Shown: positions 32,695 to 41,108 of the stretch, piece after piece
How the letters are laid out: each line of letters begins with the position of its first letter
Position numbering within the stretch: position 1 is the stretch's first letter
Origin: KACC-23026 sp963829575
GTDB lineage: Bacteria > Bacillota > Bacilli > Bacillales > Sporolactobacillaceae
Direction of reading: 5' to 3'
DNA length: 64,000 nucleotides
Assembly (NCBI GenBank): GCA_963829575.1
Contig: CAWHJF010000003.1
Span: 248,001-312,000 of the forward strand
The notes under the pieces: model-generated
Told to the model about the DNA's origin: nothing
Databases searched by the model: none
What the model saw: only the letters and a program-made list of their open reading frames with translations
Translations under genes and position numbers: made by a program

Positions 32695-34539
32695 TTAATA
32701 TTTTGAACTGGCTAATTTACGCTTCTTATCTTCCCGTTCGCGTTCACTTTTGTTCAAAACTTTCTTTCTAAGTCGGATATTCTCCGGTGTCATTTCGCAA
32801 TACTCATCATCATCTAGATAAGCTAATGCATCTTCAAGCGAAAGAATTCTCGGTGTTTTCAGAGTTGTGGTTTGATCTTTGGTTGCTGAACGCACATTGG
32901 TCATTTGTTTCGCTTTCGTCACGTTAACGGTCAAATCATTTTCACGTGTATGTTCACCTACGATCATACCTTCGTACACTTGTGCACCTGGCTCTATAAA
33001 CATTGTACCACGATCTTCAAGTTGACCTAAAGAGTATGCCGTAACTTGACCGGTATCCATAGAAACCAGAACACCTTGGCGTCGGCCACCGATCGCTTCA
33101 CGAATAAATGGACGGTAATGATCAAACGAATGATTCAAGACCCCATACCCACGTGTTTCAGTTAAGAAATCACGACGGTAGCCAATTAAACCACGTGATG
33201 GTGCAATAAACGTTAATTTAAAGTGTCCATCATCTTGTTGTTCCATGTTTTGCAATTCAGCTTTTCTGCGACCTAAAGTTTCAATAACAGAACCTGAATA
33301 ATCTTCTGGAACATCAATCATCACCATTTCCCATGGTTCAGACAAAACGCCATCGATTTCTCTTTCAATAACTTTTGGTTTAGATACGGCGAGTTCGTAA
33401 CCTTCACGACGCATGTTTTCAATCAGAATAGAAAGGTGAAGTTCCCCTCTTCCTGATACTACCCATGCATCTGGAGAGTCTGTTTGCTCAACGCGTAAGC
33501 TCACATCACGTTCCACTTCAGCCATTAAACGCTCGTGTAATTTACGGCTTGTCACATGCTGACCCTCACGACCCGCAAATGGACTGTTATTTACCACAAA
33601 AGTCATTTGCATCGTTGGTTCTTCAATAGTCAAAAGTGGCAGTGGATCAATTTGACCGGCTTCGTTGATCGTCTCACCAATGTTGATATCTTCAACACCT
33701 GTAATGGCAATGAGATCTCCCGCTTTTGCCGATTGTATTTCTTGTCGCTTCAAACCAAAGAAACCAAATAATTTAGTCACACGGAAGTTCTTTTGTGAGC
33801 CATCGGCTTTTACGAGAACAGCCTGTTGACCGACCTCAATTTTCCCACGATAAATCCGGCCAATTCCAATTCGACCAACATAGTCATTATAATCAAGCAT
33901 AGTCACTTGGAATTGAAGCGATTCATCCGAGTTATCAATAGGTCCAGGAACATGCTCTAAAATCTTGTCAAAAATGATTGACATATTTTCACTTACGGAA
34001 TCTGGAGTTTCTCCTGCAACCCCGTTAATGGCAGACGCGTACACAACTGGGAACTCCAATTGATCATCATCTGCGCCTAAATCAATAAACAATTCCAATA
34101 CCTCATCGACCACTTCTTCTGGACGAGCCATTGGTTTATCAATTTTATTCACAACAACAATTGGTTTAAGCTTGGCTTCTAAAGCTTTTTTTAGTACAAA
34201 ACGGGTTTGTGGCATAACGCCCTCGTAGGCATCGACAAGCAACAAAACGCCGTCTACCATGCGCATAATTCGTTCAACTTCACCACTGAAGTCGGCATGT
34301 CCAGGTGTATCCACTATATTTATACGATGATCGTTATAAGCAAGACTGGTGTTTTTCGCCAAAATCGTAATGCCGCGTTCACGTTCAAGATCATTTGAAT
34401 CCATCGCACGTTCGTTGACATGCTCATTTAGACGAAACGTTCCGGATTGCTTCAACAGCTCATCTACAAGCGTTGTTTTCCCATGGTCAACGTGTGCAAT
34501 GATCGCAATGTTTCTTAAATCATTTCTTGTATTAGACAT
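32695..34539 (-). CDS. typA: Ribosome-associated GTPase TypA/BipA
   Basis: Translational GTPase of the EF-G/LepA class that helps large-subunit assembly, notably in the cold. The 614-residue product has the P-loop IIAHVDHGKTTLVD near residue 13, G2 RERGITI near 54, G3 DTPGHADF near 77, G4 NKID near 131 and G5 SAING near 168. The BipA C-terminal block with GRGELHLSILIENMRREGYE near 355 and GEHTRENDLTVN near 529 is complete. ATG with GAGGAGCG upstream. Often needed for stress and cold growth. Confidence 0.96.
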   Translation of the reverse strand: MSNTRNDLRNIAIIAHVDHGKTTLVDELLKQSGTFRLNEHVNERAMDSNDLERERGITILAKNTSLAYNDHRINIVDTPGHADFSGEVERIMRMVDGVLLLVDAYEGVMPQTRFVLKKALEAKLKPIVVVNKIDKPMARPEEVVDEVLELFIDLGADDDQLEFPVVYASAINGVAGETPDSVSENMSIIFDKILEHVPGPIDNSDESLQFQVTMLDYNDYVGRIGIGRIYRGKIEVGQQAVLVKADGSQKNFRVTKLFGFFGLKRQEIQSAKAGDLIAITGVEDINIGETINEAGQIDPLPLLTIEEPTMQMTFVVNNSPFAGREGQHVTSRKLHERLMAEVERDVSLRVEQTDSPDAWVVSGRGELHLSILIENMRREGYELAVSKPKVIEREIDGVLSEPWEMVMIDVPEDYSGSVIETLGRRKAELQNMEQQDDGHFKLTFIAPSRGLIGYRRDFLTETRGYGVLNHSFDHYRPFIREAIGGRRQGVLVSMDTGQVTAYSLGQLEDRGTMFIEPGAQVYEGMIVGEHTRENDLTVNVTKAKQMTNVRSATKDQTTTLKTPRILSLEDALAYLDDDEYCEMTPENIRLRKKVLNKSEREREDKKRKLASSKY

Positions 34540-34594
34540 TCAATACGCTCCTCGAATCAATTGGTCCGCAAAAATATGCGGTGCAAACTCTAAT

Positions 34595-34623
34595 ATTATA
34601 ACACATCTATAAATTCTTGTCTG
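34595..34623 (-). promoter_or_regulatory. Probable sigma-A promoter of typA
   Basis: CAGACA, 17-base spacer and TATAAT on the minus strand, about 55 bases upstream of the typA start. The -10 is perfect, the -35 matches at four positions. Confidence 0.5.
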
Positions 34624-34784
34624 TTTCTTTTTAAATTTAGCTCAATTCCGCGTAATTAAAGCAATAAGGGACGAGCCACATTTTAAAATTGAACTTTTAA
34701 AAAAAGGTGATACACTTATAGGAGTTATTATTCCATTGGTGTAATCTAATTAAAACCCATTGACATAGAAAGGGGTGTAAGCCC

Positions 34785-34952
34785 ATGCGATTTGTTTTTC
34801 TTTTACTCGCGATCCTGACGGTTGGAAGCTTGGTTATGATTGGGTATGCTATGGTGGCTCAAAGTATCCTAGGTGTTATTCTATCCATCCTAGGAGTGGT
34901 ATTATTTATGGGGGCCGGTTTTACTCTCAAGCGGAAAGTGCAGTCAAATTAA
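34785..34952 (+). CDS. ylaF: YlaF family small membrane protein (DUF5325)
   Basis: Small membrane protein corresponding to B. subtilis YlaF, unknown function. The 55-residue product consists of two membrane segments (about residues 3-22 and 27-46) with a basic end KRKVQSN. AGAAAGGGGTG lies upstream of the ATG, and the gene is followed by a terminator shared with suhB. The position beside typA supports the call; the ylaA-ylaE genes of B. subtilis are absent. Confidence 0.8.
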   Translation: MRFVFLLLAILTVGSLVMIGYAMVAQSILGVILSILGVVLFMGAGFTLKRKVQSN

Positions 34953-34964
34953 TTAGAACGAACG

Positions 34965-35000
34965 AAAAAGCTGTGGAGGAGGGCCTCCGCAGCTTTTCTT
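34965..35000. terminator. Bidirectional terminator between ylaF and suhB
   Basis: Stem AAAAGCTGTGGAGG with CCTCCGCAGCTTTT around AGGG. It serves the convergent ylaF and suhB genes. Confidence 0.88.
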
Positions 35001-35836
35001 TATTTGGCATAGTTTTCAACAAATTTTCCGTTAGCCATTTCTTTTTTGATATGGTCTATAATCGAAGCATGGGTTTCTGGGTTTCCTACCAACAGCGAAT
35101 TCTGTTCAAGGAGCTCAATGGAGTCCCCTGTCACTTGTGTGGCCACCCCACCAACTTCCTCCACTAATATGAGTCCGGCACCAATGTCCCATGGGGCAAG
35201 TCGCATCGACCAATAGATATCAAGCGCACCACACGCGATGTAGGCTAATTCGATCGCAGCCGAGCCATAGGAGCGCGTTCCTCGAGAGCGACTAGCAATA
35301 GGTCTTACAATTTCAGGATCGATTCTTCGATTTTGATTTAACCACGTCCCATTGATGGACACGATGGCTTCCTCCAACCGCGTGGAGGTGAGGGGTGCTA
35401 GTCGATCCTCGTTTTGGTAAGCCCCTGACCCTTTCACACAATGATATAAATCCCCGTTCATCACATCTAAAATCAAACCAACTCGTCCGATTCCATGTTC
35501 GTAAATGCCAATCGAAATGGCAAAATGTCGTTTCTGATGAACAAAGTTCATTGTGCCGTCAATGGGGTCGATTAACCATAGAATGCCTTCAGCTTTCGAA
35601 ACGTCATCGCCAAATCCTTCTTCGGAGACAATTTTATGTGTGGGGTAATGCTCATGTATTTTTTCAATGAAAAATTGTTCGATGTTCCGATCCATATCGG
35701 TCACGAGGTCGTCTGGTGACGATTTCGATTCCACTTTTAACGTTGATTTCAAGGCTTTCTTTAAGGTTTCCCCAGCTTCAAGCATCCAACCTTTGACTTG
35801 ATCTCTCAATGCATTCCAATTCATTTGTTCACTCAT
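35000..35836 (-). CDS. suhB: Inositol monophosphatase family protein
   Basis: Mg-dependent, lithium-sensitive phosphatase of the inositol monophosphatase/FBPase superfamily (YktC in B. subtilis); acts on inositol phosphates or related sugar phosphates. The 278-residue product has all metal-site motifs: DLVTDMDRNIE near 43, SEEGFGDD near 70, WLIDPIDGTMNFVH near 86 and APWDIGAGLILVEEVGG near 217. ATG with AGAAGGAG upstream. In B. subtilis the same gene lies between ykzI and the yla block. The precise substrate is uncertain. Confidence 0.9.
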   Translation of the reverse strand: MSEQMNWNALRDQVKGWMLEAGETLKKALKSTLKVESKSSPDDLVTDMDRNIEQFFIEKIHEHYPTHKIVSEEGFGDDVSKAEGILWLIDPIDGTMNFVHQKRHFAISIGIYEHGIGRVGLILDVMNGDLYHCVKGSGAYQNEDRLAPLTSTRLEEAIVSINGTWLNQNRRIDPEIVRPIASRSRGTRSYGSAAIELAYIACGALDIYWSMRLAPWDIGAGLILVEEVGGVATQVTGDSIELLEQNSLLVGNPETHASIIDHIKKEMANGKFVENYAK

Positions 35837-35884
35837 GAAAAGACTCCTTCTATAATATAAAAATCACGCGAATTCATTCTTTTT

Positions 35885-36112
35885 CTAAGGCTCTTTTCTA
35901 AATGATTGTTGCGATCATAAATAAAATGAAGCGAAAATACCCGAGGTTCGGCACACAACACATAATGAGTGTTCCTCAGCGCCGCTTACTCAAGAAGCGT
36001 AACCCGTAACCTAGAGGCCTGCGGGAATAGCAAGCGAGGCTCGCGGATTGCCCGCGGAAGCGAGATGATTTTCGCGTAAGTAAAAACAACAAAGTTTACG
36101 AAACCACCCTTC
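35885..36112 (-). repeat. Palindromic intergenic repeat, copy D (reverse orientation)
   Basis: Read on the minus strand it begins CGTAAACTTTGTTGTTTTTA and shows CTCGCTTCCGCGGGCAATCC, GCGAGCCTCGCTTGC and TTCCCGCAGGCCTC. A further module of about 80 bases, containing GAGTGTTCCTCAGC and CTCAAGAAGCGTAACC on the plus strand, is shared only with copy E. The right end reads GATTGTTGCGATCATAAATA on the plus strand. Confidence 0.85.
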
Positions 36113-36209
36113 TCTATTATGACATACTTTGCTCAGATTCTTTCAAAAGATGCTTAAATCTTGGAGAACGTTTCGAACGGTGAAGCGGAATTTTGGGTTT
36201 GACCATACA

Positions 36210-36241
36210 AAAAAACAAGGACAGACAAAAGCGTCTGCCCT
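36210..36241 (-). terminator. Terminator after the YkzI-like gene
   Basis: Stem AGGACAGAC with GTCTGCCCT, loop AAAAGC, followed by seven T residues on the minus strand. Confidence 0.82.
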
Positions 36242-36254
36242 AATTAGGTATTGA

Positions 36255-36449
36255 TTAAGCTTCTAATCGGATCAATTCTTGTCTAAACTGTGTGAGCTTC
36301 TCTTTGCACTCTGAAATCATGTCCTGATCATCATTTGCCATTGCCTCATGTAGCCTTGCTAATTCGTAATCGATTTCCATGCGTAATACGGGAATCCTTT
36401 TCTCAGCGTCCGTTCGCTTTAAAGTTTGGATGACTTGTTTCATGGTCAC
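36255..36449 (-). CDS. Small YkzI-like protein
   Basis: Small soluble protein, probably helical, of unknown function. The 64-residue product has a basic N-terminal part (MKQVIQTLKRTDAEKRIPVL) and an amphipathic helix with ARLHEAMANDDQDM, ending LTQFRQELIRLEA. GTG at 36449 has AAAGGA seven bases upstream; an ATG two codons later is the alternative. Its place between suhB and yktB matches ykzI of B. subtilis, but the identification is by position and size more than by sequence. Confidence 0.7.
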   Translation of the reverse strand: MTMKQVIQTLKRTDAEKRIPVLRMEIDYELARLHEAMANDDQDMISECKEKLTQFRQELIRLEA

Positions 36450-36905
36450 CGACACATCCTTTCTTAAGGTTTTTTTATGGGCAATGGGCAACTCTACATT
36501 TGGAGGAACCAACAATCCCTATTTAAAAATTCAGATATTGTGTTAATTATATTATGAAGGGAAGTTATCCTATGCGACTTTTTTTCAGGTTTTTGGATAA
36601 ATTGATTCATTTGCCTATTCGAGTTAACCACCCGAGTTTGGATCCCTTCATTTTTCAATACTCCGCGAGCATAAGTCGAGGAGGCTTCCGAACGCCTCAC
36701 GCCTTGCGGAGGGTACTGGAGCGGAAATCAACAGCGCAATTTTAAGAAATAATAGTTATGTTTTTATACCCCAAATTAAGTCATTAGAAACTTCAATATA
36801 AACTATGATAAAATTATTTTAAATTCTTATTAACAGGTTTCTTTTAGTTCGTTTACACCCAATTTATAATGCCCATTGATTTTATTAATTACTGGAGTTG
36901 ACGGT
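36450..36905. other. Divergent interval between the YkzI-like gene and yktB
   Basis: About 455 bases. It contains a degenerate G+C-rich palindrome fragment (36660-36722: CCGCGAGCATAAGTCGAGGA, CGCCTTGCGGAGGG), similar in style to the repeat family. A 63-codon plus-strand frame starts at 36554 but runs through this fragment and looks non-coding. yktA of B. subtilis is not seen. Confidence 0.5.
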
Positions 36906-37523
36906 ATGACATTCGAAGGATTTAGTAAAGAAGATTTTGATGTGTTTTTAATTGAGGGGCTCGAGCCTCGAATGGAAGCCCTACGAGAACGCATTCAGCC
37001 TAAATTTAAAGCAATTGGCGAAGAATTAACGGACGAGCTTTCCTCGAAGCTCGGAAATGAGATGTTTTTACATATTGCCAAACACGCCCGAAGAACGACG
37101 AATCCCCCAAAGGATACATGGCTTGCGATTTGTGATAATAAGCGCGGCTATAAGAAACATCCTCATTTTCAAGTGGGTGTGTTCGATGATCATGTGTTTG
37201 TCTGGCTCGCTTATATTTATGAATTACCCAATAAAAGTGAGATGGCCCAAACCTTACTTGCACACCTAGACGACATAAAACACGCCACTCCTGAGAATTA
37301 TCTAGTTTCCCTTGATCATATGAAAAAAGAAGCGGAATCATTAAAAACGTTAAACCTAGAGGGCGCACTCGAGCGTTTTCGTGATGTTAAAAAAGCTGAA
37401 TTCTTAATTGGCCGTCATTTTGCAGCAGATGATCCAATCTTAAGAGAGGGTGAGCAGTTCGTAAACGTTGTCAAAGAAACGTTTGAAACCTTACTGCCCA
37501 TCTACAAACTTTCGCATCACTAA
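36906..37523 (+). CDS. yktB: YktB family protein (UPF0637/DUF1054)
   Basis: Cytoplasmic protein of the DUF1054 family, unknown function. The 205-residue product starts MTFEGFSKEDFDVFLIEGLEPRM and has the family segments FLHIAKHARRTTNPPKDTWLA near 58 and HPHFQVGVFDDHVFVWLAYIYELPNK near 89. ATG at 36906 has GGAG at nine bases; ten extra codons upstream belong to no family. It is monocistronic and followed by a terminator. Confidence 0.92.
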   Translation: MTFEGFSKEDFDVFLIEGLEPRMEALRERIQPKFKAIGEELTDELSSKLGNEMFLHIAKHARRTTNPPKDTWLAICDNKRGYKKHPHFQVGVFDDHVFVWLAYIYELPNKSEMAQTLLAHLDDIKHATPENYLVSLDHMKKEAESLKTLNLEGALERFRDVKKAEFLIGRHFAADDPILREGEQFVNVVKETFETLLPIYKLSHH

Positions 37524-37536
37524 AACGACTTAATAC

Positions 37537-37573
37537 AAAAGGAACTCCTGATTTTTTCGGGAATTCCTTTTTT
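37537..37573 (+). terminator. Terminator after yktB
   Basis: Stem AAAGGAACTCCTGA with TCGGGAATTCCTTT (one mismatch), followed by TTTTG. Confidence 0.82.
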
Positions 37574-37655
37574 GTTAGGCCGTTTTTTCGTAAACTTTGT
37601 TGCTTTTATACAGGGACGAAAAAGAACGCATTTTCCACACGCCCTCCTCGCTCCT

Positions 37656-38618
37656 TTATAAATTCGCCCATTGGTTGCGGACGTGGGTGATGTCCTTTTC
37701 GATGCGTTGAAAAAGCTCGGAAACAGTTGGGATGTCATGAATCCGCCCGACAACTTGTCCAGCCCAACCAAACCCTAATTTCTCGTCTCCCTCATAGATA
37801 AAAGCACGATTCGCTTTTCCACTTATATAATCCTTTAATGACTCGTAACCTTTTCCTTCTTTTTCTCGTTCAAGGATTCGGTTTGTCCACTCATTCGATA
37901 AAGCACGTGCTGGTGCGCCTAGCGACTTTTTGATCACAACGGTATCCGATTCATTCGCCGCTAGAATCATTTGTTTATAAGCTTCATGAGCATGCACACA
38001 TTCCTTTGTAGCAATAAAACGCGTCCCCATCTCAATACCGGACGCACCTAAAGCAAGCGCAGCCATCAGCCCTTTTCCATCTGAGAAACCACCTGAAGCC
38101 ACCACAGGAATGGATACCGCTTCTACAACAGATGGGATTAGCACAAGGCCGCCAATTTCATCACGGCCTAAATGACCGCCACCCTCTTGGCCAACCACCA
38201 TCACAGCGTCCGCCCCTAATTCCTCTGCCTTAATCGCTTGTCGTTTTTGTGCAACCAAAACAAGTTTTTTAATTGATGTGCCGCTCAGTTTTGCAAAAAC
38301 GGGTGTTGGATTACCCCCAGTGATGGTCACGACTGGCACATCTTCCTCAATCGCAATTTGGAGATATGCCTCATAAGGCTGACCATGTTGGCCAATCGCA
38401 AAGTTAACACCATAAGGTCGGGACGTCATGGTCTTGACCTTATGAATTTCTTCCCTCAAGTTTTCTGGTGACGCACATGTCATAGCGGTAATTTGACCTA
38501 ATCCTCCCGCATTTGACACAGCTGCAGCAAGCTCTGCATAGGCAAGATAGGCAAGCCCACCTTGGATGATTGGCACCTCAATATTAAGGACTTTTGTTAA
38601 CGAAGTATTCACTTTCAC
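37656..38618 (-). CDS. Nitronate monooxygenase / FabK-type flavoprotein
   Basis: FMN-dependent enzyme of the 2-nitropropane dioxygenase family (TIM barrel). Members are nitronate monooxygenases or enoyl-ACP reductases of FabK type. The 320-residue product has VPIIQGGLAYLA near 15, SNAGGLGQI near 36, VNFAIG near 72, GQEGGGHLGRD near 141 (FMN phosphate site) and VVASGGFSDGKGLMAALALGASGIEMGTRF near 175. GTG start after GGGGGAATC. This gene is not at this site in B. subtilis. Function choice between nitronate oxidation and FabK cannot be made here; the catalytic His is present in GGGHLG. Confidence 0.82.
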   Translation of the reverse strand: MKVNTSLTKVLNIEVPIIQGGLAYLAYAELAAAVSNAGGLGQITAMTCASPENLREEIHKVKTMTSRPYGVNFAIGQHGQPYEAYLQIAIEEDVPVVTITGGNPTPVFAKLSGTSIKKLVLVAQKRQAIKAEELGADAVMVVGQEGGGHLGRDEIGGLVLIPSVVEAVSIPVVASGGFSDGKGLMAALALGASGIEMGTRFIATKECVHAHEAYKQMILAANESDTVVIKKSLGAPARALSNEWTNRILEREKEGKGYESLKDYISGKANRAFIYEGDEKLGFGWAGQVVGRIHDIPTVSELFQRIEKDITHVRNQWANL

Positions 38619-38795
38619 AACGATTCCCCCATTTTTTTTAACGTTTCTCTTGATAAAATGGTTAAAAATGGACTAAGATAATCCTAGTCTGTTTTTTGAT
38701 GAACTTGTACGAACTAACATCCAATTACAGGTTTCGTTCCATGAAGGCAAGCGCAAGACGCTTTCCTCTGGATTAATAAAAGTGAGGTGCTTATG

Positions 38796-40277
38796 ATGTC
38801 GCAAAAGGACACCCCTTTATTTACTGGCTTATCCCATTATATCAAAAACAACCCTATTCCTTTTCATATTCCTGGTCATAAAAAGGGACAAGGAATGGAT
38901 CCTGAGTTTCGTGAATTCCTGGGTGAGAACGCTCTTAAAATTGATTTAATTAACATAGCCCCTTTGGACGATTTACATCAGCCACATGGCATGATTCAAG
39001 AGGCGCAGAAGTTAGCTGCAGAAGCATTTGGTGCAGACGATACCTTTTTCTCCGTTCAAGGGACAAGCGGGGCAATCATGACGATGGTTCTAGCCGTTTG
39101 TGCACCCGGTGATAAAATCCTTGTGCCAAGAAACGTTCACAAATCTGTGTTATCGGCGATTATTTTTTCAGGTGCCCTTCCCATTTTCATCTATCCAGAA
39201 GTCGACCGTGAGCTTGGCATCTCGCATGGGATCTCAACCGAGGCCGTTATGCATGCATTAAATGCTCATCCTGATGCGAAGGCTTTGCTCGTCATTAATC
39301 CGACCTATTTTGGAGTCAGCGCTGACTTAAAAGAAATTGTCGAGCTTGCACATGAGCATGACATTCCGGTCCTTGTTGACGAAGCTCATGGCATTCATAT
39401 TCACTTTCATGAAGAGCTGCCGATGTCGGCCATGCAAGCCGGTGCGGATATGGCCGCAACCAGCATTCATAAACTAGGCGGGTCGTTGACTCAAAGCTCT
39501 GTATTGAACGTAAGACGCGGCCGTGTGTCGCCACACCATGTTCAGTCCGTCTTAAGCATGATGACGACAACCTCCACTTCTTACATTTTGCTCGCTTCTT
39601 TAGATGCTGCTAGACGCCACTTGGCAACGGTGGGCCATAAAGAAATCTCTCGAGCGATTGGGCTCGCACATAAAGCTCGAACTAAAATTAATAAAATTGA
39701 AGGCTTGTACAGTCCTGGTGAGGAAATTCTTCATTCTAAAGCCACGACCGCTCTTGATCCAACTAAAATTCTAATTTCCGTAAAAAAACTTGGCATCTCT
39801 GGATACGAAGCAGAAGGTTGGCTCCGAGACAATCGCAATATAGAGGTTGAACTTTCGGACTTATACAACATTCTATGTTTAGTGACTTCAGGAGATGATG
39901 AGGAGTCAATCGAAGCGTTGGTGGAAGGCTTACATGCATTAGCCGAAGATTGTCGAAAAGATGAATCTGCTGGGAAGCCGCATAAAGAACTTCCCGTCCA
40001 TGTACCGGAAATGCCAAAATTAGCGTTGTCACCTCGGGATGCCTTCTATGCTCAAACCGAATCGATTCCTTTCGAGCAATCTGTTGGGAGAATCATTGCT
40101 GAGTTTGTGATGGTCTATCCACCTGGCATTCCAATCTTTACGCCAGGTGAAATTATTAATCAAGATAATTTAGATTATATCCTTGAGAATCTCGATGCAG
40201 GCCTTCCCGTACAGGGTCCAGAAGATCGCACGCTAAAAACGCTCAAAGTCGTCAAAGAAATGATGCCAATTAGATAA
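38796..40277 (+). CDS. speA: Arginine decarboxylase (Orn/Lys/Arg decarboxylase family)
   Basis: PLP enzyme of the fold-type I Orn/Lys/Arg decarboxylase family; B. subtilis SpeA makes agmatine for polyamine synthesis. The 493-residue product starts MSQKDTPLFTGLSHY and has FHIPGHKKGQGMDPEF near 24, VQGTSGAIMTMV near 84, VDEAHGIHIHFHEELP near 193 and the PLP lysine in AATSIHKLGGSLTQSS near 223. Two adjacent ATGs are possible; the second, six bases after GAGGTG, gives the B. subtilis N-terminus. It sits on the pdh side of yktB, as in Bacillus. Confidence 0.92.
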   Translation: MSQKDTPLFTGLSHYIKNNPIPFHIPGHKKGQGMDPEFREFLGENALKIDLINIAPLDDLHQPHGMIQEAQKLAAEAFGADDTFFSVQGTSGAIMTMVLAVCAPGDKILVPRNVHKSVLSAIIFSGALPIFIYPEVDRELGISHGISTEAVMHALNAHPDAKALLVINPTYFGVSADLKEIVELAHEHDIPVLVDEAHGIHIHFHEELPMSAMQAGADMAATSIHKLGGSLTQSSVLNVRRGRVSPHHVQSVLSMMTTTSTSYILLASLDAARRHLATVGHKEISRAIGLAHKARTKINKIEGLYSPGEEILHSKATTALDPTKILISVKKLGISGYEAEGWLRDNRNIEVELSDLYNILCLVTSGDDEESIEALVEGLHALAEDCRKDESAGKPHKELPVHVPEMPKLALSPRDAFYAQTESIPFEQSVGRIIAEFVMVYPPGIPIFTPGEIINQDNLDYILENLDAGLPVQGPEDRTLKTLKVVKEMMPIR

Positions 40278-40318
40278 TCCCTAAAGTTAAAAGACGAAGC
40301 GGTTCCAGATAAGAAGAA

Positions 40319-40357
40319 GGGTCTAGCCCCTCAGATGAGGAAGTTAGACCCCTTTTG
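40319..40357. terminator. Convergent terminator between speA and comB
   Basis: GGGTCTA pairs with TAGACCC, and an inner CCTC with GAGG; CCTTTT follows on the plus strand. It overlaps the end of comB. The GGGTCTA/GGGTCAGACCC style recalls the compound hairpin at 9540. Confidence 0.75.
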
Positions 40358-41108
40358 GGACACTTCGTCCTTTTTCTATTTCTTTTTCATTGACCTGAAC
40401 CTGATCCCCAATTAGAACAGGTATTTCACGATAACCACCGATTTGGGAGGCTAAACAAACCTCTTGCTCCAAACCAGACTTCACCATTTTTTCTCCCACT
40501 CGAGATTCCTTGATTAATTGTTCCGGGTCGTGAAGATGAGCGGACGCAAAATGTGAGGCAATTCGAGTCGCATCCGTTAATTCTAAATTAGAAAGTTTGG
40601 ATTGAAGCAGGCAAGCAAAAACACCCGCCCCAAAAAAATCTTCTAGGCTTAAACCACCTGCTGCACCTGAACAGACCAATAATACCGTTTGGTCTTTATG
40701 AGCACTTGCGAGGCGATCCGTCAAAGCCATTGCATTAAGGAGTGCCCCTATATACACGGTTTTAGCATGTCGAGCCAAGCGAATCGCTCGTGTGCCATTG
40801 GTTGAGGAGAGAATGAGATGCTTCCCTATTAATTGATCTTTTAAGATAAACGGTGAAGGGTCAAGAAATCCGTTGATGGTTCGCCCATTCCATTCACCTG
40901 AGAGCACCCCCTCTTCCTCGTTTGCAAAGGTCTTATAGTGGTGACGCGCTTCTTCTTCATCCATCACAGGGATCACCGATCGCGCCCCATGATGAAGCGC
41001 GGCGACAATTGTGGTTGTCGCAAGTAAAACATCAAACACTACGACCACTTTATCCGACAATTCTTCTGTTCTAAGAGCCTCCTTATGGGTGATCACATGG
41101 AGTTTCAT
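40344..41108 (-). CDS. comB: 2-phosphosulfolactate phosphatase-like protein
   Basis: Homologue of ComB, the Mg-dependent phosphatase that forms sulfolactate from 2-phosphosulfolactate (YitC in B. subtilis, for spore sulfolactate). The 254-residue product has the family N-terminal block VVVFDVLLATTTIVAALHHGA and ILSSTNGTRAI near 99, VCSGAAGGLSLEDFFGAGVF near 145. No comA or comC partner is near. The ATG overlaps the stop of the kinase gene (ATGA), and comB ends a five-gene unit for acyl-CoA metabolism, so its substrate here may differ from phosphosulfolactate. That last point is an inference. Confidence 0.82.
   Translation of the reverse strand: MKLHVITHKEALRTEELSDKVVVVFDVLLATTTIVAALHHGARSVIPVMDEEEARHHYKTFANEEEGVLSGEWNGRTINGFLDPSPFILKDQLIGKHLILSSTNGTRAIRLARHAKTVYIGALLNAMALTDRLASAHKDQTVLLVCSGAAGGLSLEDFFGAGVFACLLQSKLSNLELTDATRIASHFASAHLHDPEQLIKESRVGEKMVKSGLEQEVCLASQIGGYREIPVLIGDQVQVNEKEIEKGRSVPKGV

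Noticed and set aside
36554..36745. Plus-strand frame of 63 codons starting MKGSYPMRLFFRFL
   Set aside because: A weak AAGGGAAG site precedes an internal ATG, but the frame runs through a degenerate repeat and resembles no protein.
37577..37640. Full copy of the palindromic repeat after yktB
   Set aside because: Only the left-end sequence (CGTAAACTTTGTTGCTTTTA) is present; the core is missing.
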